Below, one piece after another: positions 16,403 to 24,828 of a stretch of DNA of 64,000 nucleotides. The position numbers and the translations under genes were made by a program. Each line of letters begins with the position of its first letter. Positions within the stretch are counted from its first letter, which is position 1. The notes below the pieces were generated by a model, which ran no database searches, was not told the origin of the DNA, and worked only from the letters and a program-made list of their open reading frames with translations. Source of the stretch: Flavivirga spongiicola (lineage in GTDB: Bacteria; Bacteroidota; Bacteroidia; Flavobacteriales; Flavobacteriaceae); assembly GCF_030540825.1 (NCBI RefSeq), contig NZ_JAUOEO010000001.1, positions 2,577,001 to 2,641,000 on the forward strand, given 5' to 3'.

Positions 16403-18403
16403 TTAAAATATGATATAAGAAGCGTTTAGATAAAAGTTCCTTCCTTGCCTAGGAATGTTATTCCAATCTGCATAAGTTGAATAATTAGCATCTAAAATAT
16501 TTTCAACCCCATATTTAAAAACTAATTTGTTGTTTTTCAAATAAAGTATGTTCCCTAGATTAAGATTTAAAACGGCATAAGCAGATGTTTCGTCTTCACC
16601 ATAAAAACTACTGTATTTACTTTGATTACCATTGCCTTCTAGTTGTAATGCGGCATTGAATTTTTGAGTATTGTAATTTATTTCGGCTAGATATGAAAGA
16701 GGTCGAATTAAAGGTAAGTTTTGCTTGTTGCTTCCTACACCATAATTGTATCCAACAGAGCTATTAAATGAAATTTGCTTTGAGAAACTATAGCTTGAAT
16801 TAAGATAAACATCAAAAATGGAGGCATGCTTTAAAGCATCATACAACCTTACACCATTGGCGCCAATGGTCATGGGATTTGCAGCTTCGTCAATGTCTCC
16901 TATAATATAATTTGATATATGAAAGAAAGACGATGAGATTCCCAGTTTTAAGGCATTGAGTTTAAAGTTGACTTTGGTATTTAATTCAAAAGCTTTTTCA
17001 TTTTTTAAATTAGGGTTACCGATATAATCATAATTATCGAAACTGTTAAATAAGAAAAAACCATAACCTTCGCTCACAGAAGGTGCTCTTTCTCCGTAAC
17101 CAAGACCTAGTACTGCATCAAACATATTTTTTTTAATGGTATATTCTCCGGAAAGGCTTAAAAGAAAACGGTTTTTAGAATCACTTATATTTGGATGAAA
17201 AATTTGCAAACTTTCGACACCTACTTTTTTTGCTATTTTATTTTGATGGAAACCAAGCCTTAATGTCGTAGAAACAGATTCTCTGGGGTTTAAAGTGATA
17301 TGATCATTAATATATAAACCTGTGTAAAGCGTTCTAATATCTGGCCATGTATACATAAACATATCTGGTTGGTTTGGATCGTTTGGATACATGGTCATTT
17401 CTGCTAACGACTTATTGTAAAATCCGTTGAGGTTGATAAGTAAGCTATGTTTTTTTTCTTTTAAGGTCGCTTTACTATAAAATCCATAGGTGTCACTCCA
17501 TCCGGGCATATCCATTCTAATGGGTACGTTGGGACGATTACTATCATCCATAATATGGGTGATAGTGTTAAAATATAGTTTAGATTCTAATGATTTTATT
17601 CGAGTAGAATCGTTTTTATACCTGTGAGTTACAGATGTAATTAAAGCTTCGGCTAAAGAAACATCCATTGGTAAAGCAGGGTAGCCAACATCTGTAGCTT
17701 TATCGTATATAATATTAGCTTCTAATATATTATGGTTGGATAGACTATAGCCACCTTGAAGTGAGAAATTGTATTTCTGAAACTGAGAATACATGACTTC
17801 TTTTTTATTGCCGGCATCATAATTATCTGATTTACGAAATATGGCATCTGCATTTAAGTAAAATTTATTTCCAGAATATTCTACATCTAAACCTGCCGTT
17901 TTATAATTGCCGTTGGTTTCGTAACCTAAATCGATACTGGTTTTTAGACCAGAATTATAGAATTTGGATGGTGCAATTTGTAAATCAATACCGCCACCAA
18001 CACAATGCCCATTTTCAGTGCCTTCTTGTCCGGAATTGATGCTTACTTGTTCCAGATTAGATACATCTACATACGATGTAATAGGATCCATTTTATCGGT
18101 ACATGCTCCAAAAACCTGCATCCCATCTATGGTGACATTTAATCGGTCGCTTACCATATTATTTAAAGAGGGTTCCCAAGCGTAGTTACCTCGCTTTATC
18201 ATGGTCACTTTATTGGCTTTTTCTAAATAGGCATCGATACTCGATAAGGTTTTTTCTTGACGGTAATTACTTAATTTACGTTGAGCAATAACAAATGTTT
18301 CTTGTAGTATGGTTGTGTCTTTTTTTATTTCTAAACGATTTTCCTGAGAAAAAAGAACATGGCTACTAAAGAAACAAATACCTATTATAAAGATTTTTTT
18401 CAT
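16403..18403 (-). CDS. TonB-dependent copper receptor (OprC/NosA-like)
   Basis: 666 aa with signal peptide, plug domain and 22-strand-type barrel ending in the aromatic NASYIIF. The plug has GACTDKMDP, giving Cys101-x3-Met105, and a barrel loop has THIMDD, giving His283-x-Met285. This matches the CxxxM/HxM copper site described for Pseudomonas OprC, with nearly the same residue spacing between the two halves. It would import copper across the outer membrane for NirK and NosZ, between which it lies. Its own promoter was not identified; an inverted-repeat element lies 31 bp upstream. Confidence 0.85.
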   Translation of the reverse strand: MKKIFIIGICFFSSHVLFSQENRLEIKKDTTILQETFVIAQRKLSNYRQEKTLSSIDAYLEKANKVTMIKRGNYAWEPSLNNMVSDRLNVTIDGMQVFGACTDKMDPITSYVDVSNLEQVSINSGQEGTENGHCVGGGIDLQIAPSKFYNSGLKTSIDLGYETNGNYKTAGLDVEYSGNKFYLNADAIFRKSDNYDAGNKKEVMYSQFQKYNFSLQGGYSLSNHNILEANIIYDKATDVGYPALPMDVSLAEALITSVTHRYKNDSTRIKSLESKLYFNTITHIMDDSNRPNVPIRMDMPGWSDTYGFYSKATLKEKKHSLLINLNGFYNKSLAEMTMYPNDPNQPDMFMYTWPDIRTLYTGLYINDHITLNPRESVSTTLRLGFHQNKIAKKVGVESLQIFHPNISDSKNRFLLSLSGEYTIKKNMFDAVLGLGYGERAPSVSEGYGFFLFNSFDNYDYIGNPNLKNEKAFELNTKVNFKLNALKLGISSSFFHISNYIIGDIDEAANPMTIGANGVRLYDALKHASIFDVYLNSSYSFSKQISFNSSVGYNYGVGSNKQNLPLIRPLSYLAEINYNTQKFNAALQLEGNGNQSKYSSFYGEDETSAYAVLNLNLGNILYLKNNKLVFKYGVENILDANYSTYADWNNIPRQGRNFYLNASYIIF

Positions 18404-18434
18404 GATAGACGTATTATCAAGTTGAAGGTGTTTT

Positions 18435-18579
18435 AATGAAGAGACTGTATAAAGAGTGCCATTCAGAACGTAGTGAAGAATCTCTTAAAAATTAAATATT
18501 TGTTTATCAGAATATTGAGATTTTTCGACTTCGCTCAAAATGACAAAACAGATATTTTTTAGACAGTCTCTTCATTTTT
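18435..18579. repeat. Inverted-repeat element with TGTCTAAAAA-type ends (MITE-like)
   Basis: The left arm AATGAAGAGACTGTATAAA and the right arm TTTTTTAGACAGTCTCTTCATT are near-perfect reverse complements enclosing about 105 bp. The interior carries a CATTCAGA-AGTGAAGAATCT segment of the other repeat family. A second copy is at 47502-47673. No transposase is nearby. Confidence 0.75.
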
Positions 18580-18597
18580 TACAAAAACATTTATTTA

Positions 18598-18645
18598 GAT
18601 TCCCGCTTTTACTGAAACAAGTTCAGCACGTGTGCGGGAATGACA
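18598..18645. repeat. GATTCCCGC / GCGGGAATGAC hairpin repeat
   Basis: The arms GATTCCCGC and GCGGGAATGAC surround a second pairing, CTGAAA-CAAG-TTCAG. It belongs to the same general class as the 6710-6857 arms (CATTCCTGC). Together with 18435-18579 it fills the 288 bp between the TonB receptor and the lipoprotein gene. Confidence 0.65.
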
Positions 18646-18691
18646 ATTTCATCAGAAACCTCAAGGGTGACCCTTGAAGAATTCTTTTCGA

Positions 18692-19537
18692 TTAAAATTC
18701 TAATTCTAAGTATAGAGAACTTTGTGTATTTTGATCCGTGACATCTTCGCCTTTTAAAACAGTATTTTCACTATTCTTTAATTTTAAGTTAAGTACCCAG
18801 TAACCGGTCATTGTTAAAGATAAGTCGCCATGATACATACTATCTGTTGCATTGTAACTTAAATCGGTATTATTAGGAGAACTGTGATTTCCCATGCCTG
18901 GCATTCTTGGATCTAATAGAATCTTGTAATCTTGCACTATTGGGAAAGACATCATGCTTTCCATTTTATATAATCCAACCATAAGATCATTAATTCCAAT
19001 GATAGGTTCTTTTGGTTTAATAAGTGCTACGATGTATTTTTTACCATCACTTCCCATAAAAGCCGCTACATTTTGCTTTTCAGATTGTGTAACCGAAATA
19101 GTGTTTGTAGCAGTGTATTCTGTATTATCTATAGTGTATTCAAATGTTAATGACCATCCAGAACCATCTGAATTTGTCATTTGGTATATTACAAAACCTT
19201 CATAGAGTGTTTTCTTATTGGAGGCTTTTACAATTGCAGATTTTGGACAAGAATGCTGCATGGATGGCATTTGCATCATGGGCATCCAGGAGATGTTTGC
19301 ATTTTCGAAATAAGAATCGTTAGTGTTGTCCTTAACTCTTATAGTTACATGGTTATAACCTGTATTGAATTTTCCTGTTTTGTTATATAATTCAATAGTA
19401 TGATCGTTGTTTTTAATCTCTTGAATTTTAACAAGACCTTCAATTTCATCTATTATCGGGGTATCGTTATCATCGGTAGAGCACGCTATTGTAAATAGGC
19501 TTATAAATAAGATGGGTAATATATACTGTAGTTTCAT
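18692..19537 (-). CDS. Met-rich lipoprotein, probable periplasmic copper-binding protein
   Basis: 281 aa from the ATG at 19537, which places a lipobox (FTIACS, Cys19) correctly; the frame is open to 19621. A Met/His cluster WMPMMQMPSMQHSCP lies near residues 81-95 and a second one, KMESMMSFP with PRMPGMGNHSS, near 205-225. The C-terminal half looks like a beta-sandwich of the YtkA/FixH kind. Methionine clusters of this sort bind Cu(I), and the gene lies next to a copper-type TonB receptor, so a copper-handoff role is likely though not shown. Confidence 0.7.
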   Translation of the reverse strand: MKLQYILPILFISLFTIACSTDDNDTPIIDEIEGLVKIQEIKNNDHTIELYNKTGKFNTGYNHVTIRVKDNTNDSYFENANISWMPMMQMPSMQHSCPKSAIVKASNKKTLYEGFVIYQMTNSDGSGWSLTFEYTIDNTEYTATNTISVTQSEKQNVAAFMGSDGKKYIVALIKPKEPIIGINDLMVGLYKMESMMSFPIVQDYKILLDPRMPGMGNHSSPNNTDLSYNATDSMYHGDLSLTMTGYWVLNLKLKNSENTVLKGEDVTDQNTQSSLYLELEF

Positions 19538-19621
19538 TTTTATGTTTTTAATGTTTTCGAAAAATATGTAGTAAATGCTGTCCCGCTCATTAAAATGAGC
19601 TAGAAGAACAGATAAAACCAT

Positions 19622-19862
19622 CAGGTTTTTTATACCATTTATAATTTGAATTTACAGCAATAAAACACCCTTTTTTCCTTTCTACCCACCTGCCGAACGG
19701 GCGTTTTATTATAAAATAAAACTCTCCGCCTTCGCGAGGACAGACTACAAAAGGTTATGCTGCATACCCAGTCAAGCTGAGCACTGGTTTTTTAATTCAT
19801 ATAAAAAAATCATTATTTTCTTTTATATTAAATTCAAACTATAACCGGTATAACAAAAAAAA
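19622..19862. other. Intergenic region with imperfect hairpin
   Basis: This 241-bp gap holds AATAAAACACCC and GGGCGTTTTATT, which pair over a 25-nt loop near 19660-19712. A following segment contains CTCCGCCTTCGCGAGG. No open frame of note is seen. It separates the Met-rich lipoprotein from the Cys-rich small protein. Confidence 0.4.
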
Positions 19863-20258
19863 TTAACTAAGCATTGGAGGAGGTGTTTCAACCTCTAAAG
19901 ACATTTTTAAGCTTTTTGGTGAGTCATGAAATAAGTTCACTCGAGGCAATATAAATTTGTTTAAGTGAATATCTAAGATACCTGAAGTAAGAAGGCAATA
20001 AATGTCTAATGCTACTCTTTTGTTTTCTTGAGAAGGAAATTTATTACCAGAATCAGGGTTGCTTTCTGCTAGTTGTTTTGTTAAATGACATTTACCATGA
20101 CAACCTTGTTGATTCTCTTTTTGAATACATAATGTTTTAGCAATAAAGTCTTGATTAATGATAAAATCACCTATAATCGTCAGGGTATTAATGTTATGCG
20201 CAAATAACATGATTACCAAAAACGATGCTATAATTTTATGTGCTAAAGCCTTAATCAT
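19863..20258 (-). CDS. Small membrane-anchored protein with CxGKCHL motif
   Basis: 131 aa with an N-terminal hydrophobic segment (residues 9-30) and the motif CIQKENQQGCHGKCHLTKQL near residues 44-63, which has three Cys and two His and could bind metal. I know no function for this type. It has its own predicted promoter (20263-20305) with the same activator site as nirK, and sits between nosY and the copper receptor, so a copper-related role in denitrification is plausible. Confidence 0.65.
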   Translation of the reverse strand: MIKALAHKIIASFLVIMLFAHNINTLTIIGDFIINQDFIAKTLCIQKENQQGCHGKCHLTKQLAESNPDSGNKFPSQENKRVALDIYCLLTSGILDIHLNKFILPRVNLFHDSPKSLKMSLEVETPPPMLS

Positions 20259-20262
20259 GTGG

Positions 20263-20305
20263 CAAATTTAGAATACTATTAGTTATAAAAATATGATGCA
20301 TGTCA
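20263..20305 (-). promoter_or_regulatory. CRP/FNR-type site plus -7 box before the CxGKCHL gene
   Basis: On the coding strand TGACATGCATCA (20305-20294) precedes TAAATTTG (20270-20263) by exactly 23 nt. The palindrome touches the stop codon of the upstream gene. The layout copies the nirK and cytochrome c/nosZ promoters. Confidence 0.65.
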
Positions 20306-20725
20306 TTCGTTTTTAAAATACTCAAAATACTTTTCTATATAAATTTGTAACCTTAGTAATGCTGCCTTTTTTATAGTAATATCATCGATTTCTCTTAGGA
20401 TAGAAATTTCTTCTAGCATAGGAACCAAAACAACATGTAGTTGGTCGTGAGCTGTTCCTGTCATAGAACAATTTTTAATTATAAAGCTGGTTTGTTTTGA
20501 TAGGGATTCTCCCAAGTGTTTGTAGTTTTCGTCTTTTAACGTATCGAAGTTTGTAATTAAAGAGTCCATTTTAGTAATACCTACATGAGTCTCATGGTTT
20601 ACAAGCCATGCTTTCCCTTGATTCAATATTAATGTTTCAAGATTAGCATCTGTTTCAATTTCGGCCTTACTATTTTTACAACTATAGACAAAAATGATTA
20701 GAAATATAAATGATAAGTATCTCAT
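20303..20725 (-). CDS. Small lipoprotein at the end of the nos operon
   Basis: 140 aa with a lipoprotein signal (FVYSCKN). The rest is helical and charged, with one further Cys in IKNCSMTGTAHDQLHVVLVP near residue 85, which has Cys, Met and His close together. I recognise no named domain. It follows nosY by 18 bp on the same strand and is probably cotranscribed with the nos genes. A copper- or electron-transfer accessory role would be a guess. Confidence 0.65.
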   Translation of the reverse strand: MRYLSFIFLIIFVYSCKNSKAEIETDANLETLILNQGKAWLVNHETHVGITKMDSLITNFDTLKDENYKHLGESLSKQTSFIIKNCSMTGTAHDQLHVVLVPMLEEISILREIDDITIKKAALLRLQIYIEKYFEYFKNE

Positions 20726-20743
20726 ATCTTAATAGGTTCAATA

Positions 20744-21526
20744 TTAAAAATCTTTCTTCTTCGATTTAAATACAATTCGTAATACAGGAAAAATGACCCA
20801 AATAGTTAGCATTATAAAAGATATGATGAGCCCAAAATTAGTTCCAAAGAATTTTTTAAAGACGGCGCCTGTATATCCTAATAAAGCCGAAATATCTAGT
20901 TTTAACAAAATGAGTGTTCGTGATAAATCTATAGGATTTAACATGGTGCCAATTAGCGATAGTTTGTCTAATGGATAATCTTCAAAAAGTACTAAAGACA
21001 TTAAAAATAGACCATCATAAATAATAGCTAGAAAGAGCCAAAGTAATATGGCATACCCAAAACCTTTAATCTTATTTTCGTTAGTTAGTGCAATATTAAA
21101 AGCTAATGCTGTAAAAATTAGTGTTAGAAATGTTCCTGTAATAAGCAGTAATGAGAAGTCCCAAATGGCATTTGATTTGAATAATCCATAAGCAATAAAA
21201 GGAATTCCTAAACCTAAAATTAAACTCATAGATAATGAGATGGCGACACCTAAATATTGTCCGAGAAATATCGATGAGCGTTTTAAGGGTTGGGCTAATA
21301 AGAGTTCTGTAAATTCTTTAGAATTATAATAATACATGACACCAAAAATGGTGCCTATTAAAGGGACTAGCACGATAATAACATTCATTAATGTAATAAC
21401 TGCCTTTGATAAATCATTATTAAGGAAGAGTAAAACAATTCCTAATAATAAGTAAAAAGCGAAATATACATAACTCCAACGGCTACGCATTAAATCGAAA
21501 AAACTATATTTTAATATTTTAAGCAT
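20744..21526 (-). CDS. nosY: ABC transporter permease NosY
   Basis: 260 aa with six hydrophobic segments and the ABC-2 type layout of NosY, including NSKEFTELLLAQPLKRSSIFLGQYLG near residues 70-95, the coupling-helix region. Its start overlaps the end of nosF by 8 bp. With NosF and NosD it forms the NosDFY complex needed to assemble the copper centre of nitrous oxide reductase. It lies in the inner membrane. Confidence 0.92.
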   Translation of the reverse strand: MLKILKYSFFDLMRSRWSYVYFAFYLLLGIVLLFLNNDLSKAVITLMNVIIVLVPLIGTIFGVMYYYNSKEFTELLLAQPLKRSSIFLGQYLGVAISLSMSLILGLGIPFIAYGLFKSNAIWDFSLLLITGTFLTLIFTALAFNIALTNENKIKGFGYAILLWLFLAIIYDGLFLMSLVLFEDYPLDKLSLIGTMLNPIDLSRTLILLKLDISALLGYTGAVFKKFFGTNFGLIISFIMLTIWVIFPVLRIVFKSKKKDF

Positions 21527-22226
21527 GATTATCAGTTAAAATGGATGCAATGGCATGTTCAAAATCTGGCTGACCAGTTTTGTTTTTTAATTCTGAAATA
21601 GAACCTTTAAAGTAAATTTGCCCTTCTAAAAGAAATACAATTTCATCTGAAACTTCTTCAACAAAACTCATAATATGAGAAGTGATTAAGATAGTTTTTC
21701 CTTTAGCTTTTTCTGTCTGAATTAAATTTTTTAATCGGATAAGCGAAATAGGATCTAAGCCTGTGGTTGGTTCATCTAAAATAATGAGAGGACTATCAAA
21801 CATAAAGGTTAAAACCAGATTTACTTTTTGCTTGGTGCCTCCAGAAAGATTGCCTAATTTTTTATCTAAAAAGGGTTGTAATGTAAAGAGTTCTATTAAG
21901 TGCTGATCTTCATTAGTATGACCACGTAAATCTTTGATCATTTTAATAAGCTCTTTAACTTTTAAGTTGCTAGGAAAATTAGCAATCTGCGGTAAATAGT
22001 CAATTTTATGTCTATAACTGGAGTTGTTTTTAATATTTTCACCAAGGACATTAATAGTACCTTTGTTTGGAATAACCATACCTAAAATAGATTTAATAAG
22101 TGTGGTTTTTCCTGACCCATTTGGTCCAAGAATAGCAAAAATACCACCTTCAGAAATGCTTAAATCAACACCACTTAATACAATATTTTTATTGAATTTT
22201 TTATGTAGATTTTCAATACTTACCAT
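21519..22226 (-). CDS. nosF: ABC transporter ATPase NosF
   Basis: 235 aa with Walker A GPNGSGKT (residues 34-41), Q-loop region YLPQIA, signature LSGGTKQKVNL, Walker B LIILDEPTTGLDP and the switch His in LITSH. This is a complete ATPase of the Nos maturation transporter. It overlaps nosD by 7 bp and nosY by 8 bp, so the three are translationally coupled. Confidence 0.94.
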   Translation of the reverse strand: MVSIENLHKKFNKNIVLSGVDLSISEGGIFAILGPNGSGKTTLIKSILGMVIPNKGTINVLGENIKNNSSYRHKIDYLPQIANFPSNLKVKELIKMIKDLRGHTNEDQHLIELFTLQPFLDKKLGNLSGGTKQKVNLVLTFMFDSPLIILDEPTTGLDPISLIRLKNLIQTEKAKGKTILITSHIMSFVEEVSDEIVFLLEGQIYFKGSISELKNKTGQPDFEHAIASILTDNHA

Positions 22227-23458
22227 GTTATTCTCTTTATTAATGGATTGTTGTCTAATAAATTATCGGGTGTGAAAACAGGTGAGACTTTTTCAGAAAA
22301 ATCAATAATATCGATAAATAAACTGCGTAATAGAATGATCGTTTCTGGTGTTCTGTTTACAATATATGAAAATAGTTTTACGGGCCTATAGGGTACATCA
22401 CCAATCCCATCTTTGTTTAAATCGTAACCTGTATAGTTCGTCCAGTAATTTTTATTAAAAATATTATCATTCACCTTGCTGTTATATGAAATATCGAAAG
22501 AATTATATAGAAAGTTATTTTCTAAAAAATGATTAGTATAACAAGCACCACGAACTTTAATAGCCCATCCATTATTAATAAAGTTGTTGTTTTTATAAAC
22601 AATACGGTTGGAGCCTTCTATGTTAATACCAATAGTGTTTTCTTCAAAAGTGTTCCCTATAATTTCAGCATCATTTATTTCTTTTAAAAGCATACCATAG
22701 GATGCCGTTCCCCAGTTTTCTTTAAACGTATTGTTTAACATCTTTATTTTTTTTGAAAACATAACGGCCACTCCAGCACCGTTTTTTTCAAAAGTATTAT
22801 CCTGATATATATCGTTATTGGAAAACATAAAATGTAAACCGTAGCGGAGGTTCTCTGCACTAACATTATTTTTAATTAAACAATCATCAGAGAATTCTAA
22901 ATAAATCCCATCACGTACATGCTCTACAAAATTGTGTTCAATGACAATATTTTTGCTGTACCATAATTGAATCCCGTTTCCGGAATTATATTCTTGAATG
23001 GCTTCTCCTATGATCTTATTATGAAACACTTTTCCATCTCGTGATTTTTCCAAATAAATTCCAAAAAAAAGCTTTTCTAAAACTAAGTTTTGAATGACGA
23101 AGTTTTTGCTTTTTCTTACTCGAATAGCTGCATAATCTTCCGTGTAACTAGTGCCAACATTTATAATAAATAGACCATCAACAGTCACATGATCAGAAAC
23201 AATAGTTATGATTTCACCCTTTAGTTCTCCATCAATTACAGGATAGTTTTTACCAATAATTGTTAGTGGTTTATCAATTAGAATATTATGCTCTTTATAA
23301 GTGCCTTTTTTAACTAAGATGGTATCAAAATCTTTTGCAACTGAAATAGCTTTTTTTAAAGTCGAAATAGTACATGTACTGCAAACTTCAATATTTTGAG
23401 CATATATAGAGTGAGCCATAAAAATGGCTGCGAAAAAAAGCAATAAGTTTTTCATCAT
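22220..23458 (-). CDS. nosD: Periplasmic copper-centre maturation protein NosD
   Basis: 412 aa with a signal peptide (residues 1-20) and a right-handed beta-helix made of repeated short N-rich turns such as NTFEKNGAGVAV and NTFEENTIGINIEGS. This is the pectate-lyase-like NosD/CASH architecture. A CSTCTI pair lies close to the mature N-terminus. NosD works with NosF and NosY to supply copper or sulfur to the CuZ site of NosZ. It follows nosL by 1 bp. Confidence 0.93.
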   Translation of the reverse strand: MMKNLLLFFAAIFMAHSIYAQNIEVCSTCTISTLKKAISVAKDFDTILVKKGTYKEHNILIDKPLTIIGKNYPVIDGELKGEIITIVSDHVTVDGLFIINVGTSYTEDYAAIRVRKSKNFVIQNLVLEKLFFGIYLEKSRDGKVFHNKIIGEAIQEYNSGNGIQLWYSKNIVIEHNFVEHVRDGIYLEFSDDCLIKNNVSAENLRYGLHFMFSNNDIYQDNTFEKNGAGVAVMFSKKIKMLNNTFKENWGTASYGMLLKEINDAEIIGNTFEENTIGINIEGSNRIVYKNNNFINNGWAIKVRGACYTNHFLENNFLYNSFDISYNSKVNDNIFNKNYWTNYTGYDLNKDGIGDVPYRPVKLFSYIVNRTPETIILLRSLFIDIIDFSEKVSPVFTPDNLLDNNPLIKRITW

Positions 23459-23459
23459 A

Positions 23460-23900
23460 TTAGCCTTTTAAGTGCGCTAATAACGTTTTCCAGGTATAAA
23501 GTGTTCCTCCTTTTTCTTTTTGAACTTTTTTAGCGTCTTCTTCAGATTTAAAAGCGGATAGAAATGCCCCCATAGGACTAGGAACATTTTTGCTTATTAG
23601 GAACGTTGATTGCGTAGCGTCTATCAAAGCTTCTGGCTCGTTATAATTGTTCGATAAATAAAGTTGAATTTCGGAGGCGTCAAATTCTCCTATGAAATTG
23701 ATCATACATTCTGTAGCATCAAACTTATACGTCTTACCTTTTTTTGTAACAATTTCGGCAGCATGAACTTTGTCTACAATAGTCATTTTGCAAAAATGAC
23801 AACCGTCATTTCCATAATCAATGGCTTGTGGTTTAACATTACAGCCAAAGCATAATAGCAGCAATAATGTTATTGTTGAATAGTGTTTTAGTGTTTTCAT
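23460..23900 (-). CDS. nosL: Copper chaperone lipoprotein NosL
   Basis: 146 aa with a lipobox (LCFGC, Cys20) and the NosL signature DGCHFCKMTIVDKVHAAEI near residues 32-50, whose Cys, Met and His bind Cu(I). The later DATECMINF is also typical. The start codon sits inside an octanucleotide repeat array, and the first codons themselves are part of it. It is the copper donor for NosZ maturation. Confidence 0.93.
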   Translation of the reverse strand: MKTLKHYSTITLLLLLCFGCNVKPQAIDYGNDGCHFCKMTIVDKVHAAEIVTKKGKTYKFDATECMINFIGEFDASEIQLYLSNNYNEPEALIDATQSTFLISKNVPSPMGAFLSAFKSEEDAKKVQKEKGGTLYTWKTLLAHLKG

Positions 23901-23936
23901 GTTTTAGTGTTTTAGTGTTTTAGTGTTTTAGTGTTT
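23881..23936. repeat. Octanucleotide tandem repeat spanning the nosL start
   Basis: GTTTTAGT (ACACTAAA on the coding strand) is repeated four and a half times at 23901-23936, directly before the nosL ATG. Another one and a half or more copies lie at 23881-23897, inside the first codons. Copy-number change would alter the spacing upstream of the start codon or the reading frame of the first codons. Confidence 0.85.
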
Positions 23937-23945
23937 GTGTATTTC

Positions 23946-24545
23946 TTACATGGTCACTGATTTTTTATTGTTTTTCTTCCCAATTAAATAAGCTATAAAT
24001 GAGGCTGCAATTCCAACTCCTAAGAAAAGGGCCCCTAGTCTTGGGTAAGAATGAGCTTTAAAGTTTAAAATGTCTTTACTTCCAAATAAGGGTGGTTGAA
24101 AACCCATAACACTCCCATCGGGATTTGTAAACTTCATAATAGCCTTAGGATCTAAATCATGGCCATAGTCATGTTCCCAAAGATAGAAATCATAAAGTCC
24201 GGCACTGCTTAAAACAATCATTAAAACAAACCAAAATAAAAACCATTTGTAGTTCCCTTTAAAGGCTATAATTAAACCTATAACGGTTGTAATAATAATT
24301 CCTATGGGAAAAATTTTGAATTCCGGAATGGCCTCAGGAATGTATTTCATTCCTACATAATGATTCATTAAATTAATGTTTTTAATATCATGTGGATGTA
24401 CATCAGAAAAATCATTAATATGAATATACATACCTAGCGGGGTGGGGTATTGCGGTGCTTCCAGTGTTATTTTCCAAAGGGGAAATAAGAATAATCCCAG
24501 TGGTAATAATGCTGCAATAAACATGATGATATTAGATCTTTTCAT
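23946..24545 (-). CDS. Nos-cluster membrane protein between nosZ and nosL
   Basis: 199 aa with an N-terminal hydrophobic segment, two central ones near residues 78-120 and one at the C-terminus. It also has a large periplasmic part with several His (DFSDVHPHDIKNINLMNHYVGMKY). Proteins of this kind are found in clade II nos clusters of Bacteroidota; no function is established to my knowledge. His and Met residues in the first loop could contact copper. It ends 45 bp before nosL. Confidence 0.7.
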   Translation of the reverse strand: MKRSNIIMFIAALLPLGLFLFPLWKITLEAPQYPTPLGMYIHINDFSDVHPHDIKNINLMNHYVGMKYIPEAIPEFKIFPIGIIITTVIGLIIAFKGNYKWFLFWFVLMIVLSSAGLYDFYLWEHDYGHDLDPKAIMKFTNPDGSVMGFQPPLFGSKDILNFKAHSYPRLGALFLGVGIAASFIAYLIGKKNNKKSVTM

Positions 24546-24552
24546 CTTTATA

Positions 24553-24690
24553 GTTCCCGTGAAAACGGGAATCTCATTTTTTAGTTATACTATAGACACT
24601 TTAAGGTGTTTCCCTTATTCAAGAGCATTAAACATTCAGGTGCTAACTAATTAGTAGAATGTTCATAAGATTCCTGCTTTCGCAGGAATT
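24553..24690. repeat. Two short hairpin repeats of the GATTCCTGC / GTTCCCG class
   Basis: GTTCCCGT-gaa-ACGGGAA at 24553-24571 and GATTCCTGC-tttc-GCAGGAATT at 24669-24690 are compact palindromes of the same class as the arms at 6710-6857. Between them is AT-rich DNA without an open frame. They lie in the 283-bp gap between nosZ and the membrane protein gene. Confidence 0.65.
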
Positions 24691-24706
24691 TAGTGTTTTA
24701 AAAAGA

Positions 24707-24738
24707 AAGGCGAGAGCGAAATGAATGACTCTCGCCTT
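24707..24738 (-). terminator. Terminator hairpin downstream of nosZ
   Basis: A 10-bp stem AAGGCGAGAG / CTCTCGCCTT with a 12-nt loop, followed on the minus strand by TTCTTTTT. Confidence 0.75.
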
Positions 24739-24778
24739 AATAGGGAAATAAACACTAAAACAAAATTCCCCTAATCTT

Positions 24779-24822
24779 ATACTCTTTTTCACTTCACAGT
24801 AATTTGAAATGAAAAAGAGTAT
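24779..24822 (-). terminator. Hairpin just after the nosZ stop codon
   Basis: A 13-bp perfect stem ATACTCTTTTTCA / TGAAAAAGAGTAT with an 18-nt loop, 6 bp after nosZ. With the second hairpin at 24707 it could make nosZ mRNA far more abundant than the nosLDFY part. Confidence 0.7.
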
Positions 24823-24828
24823 AAATTA

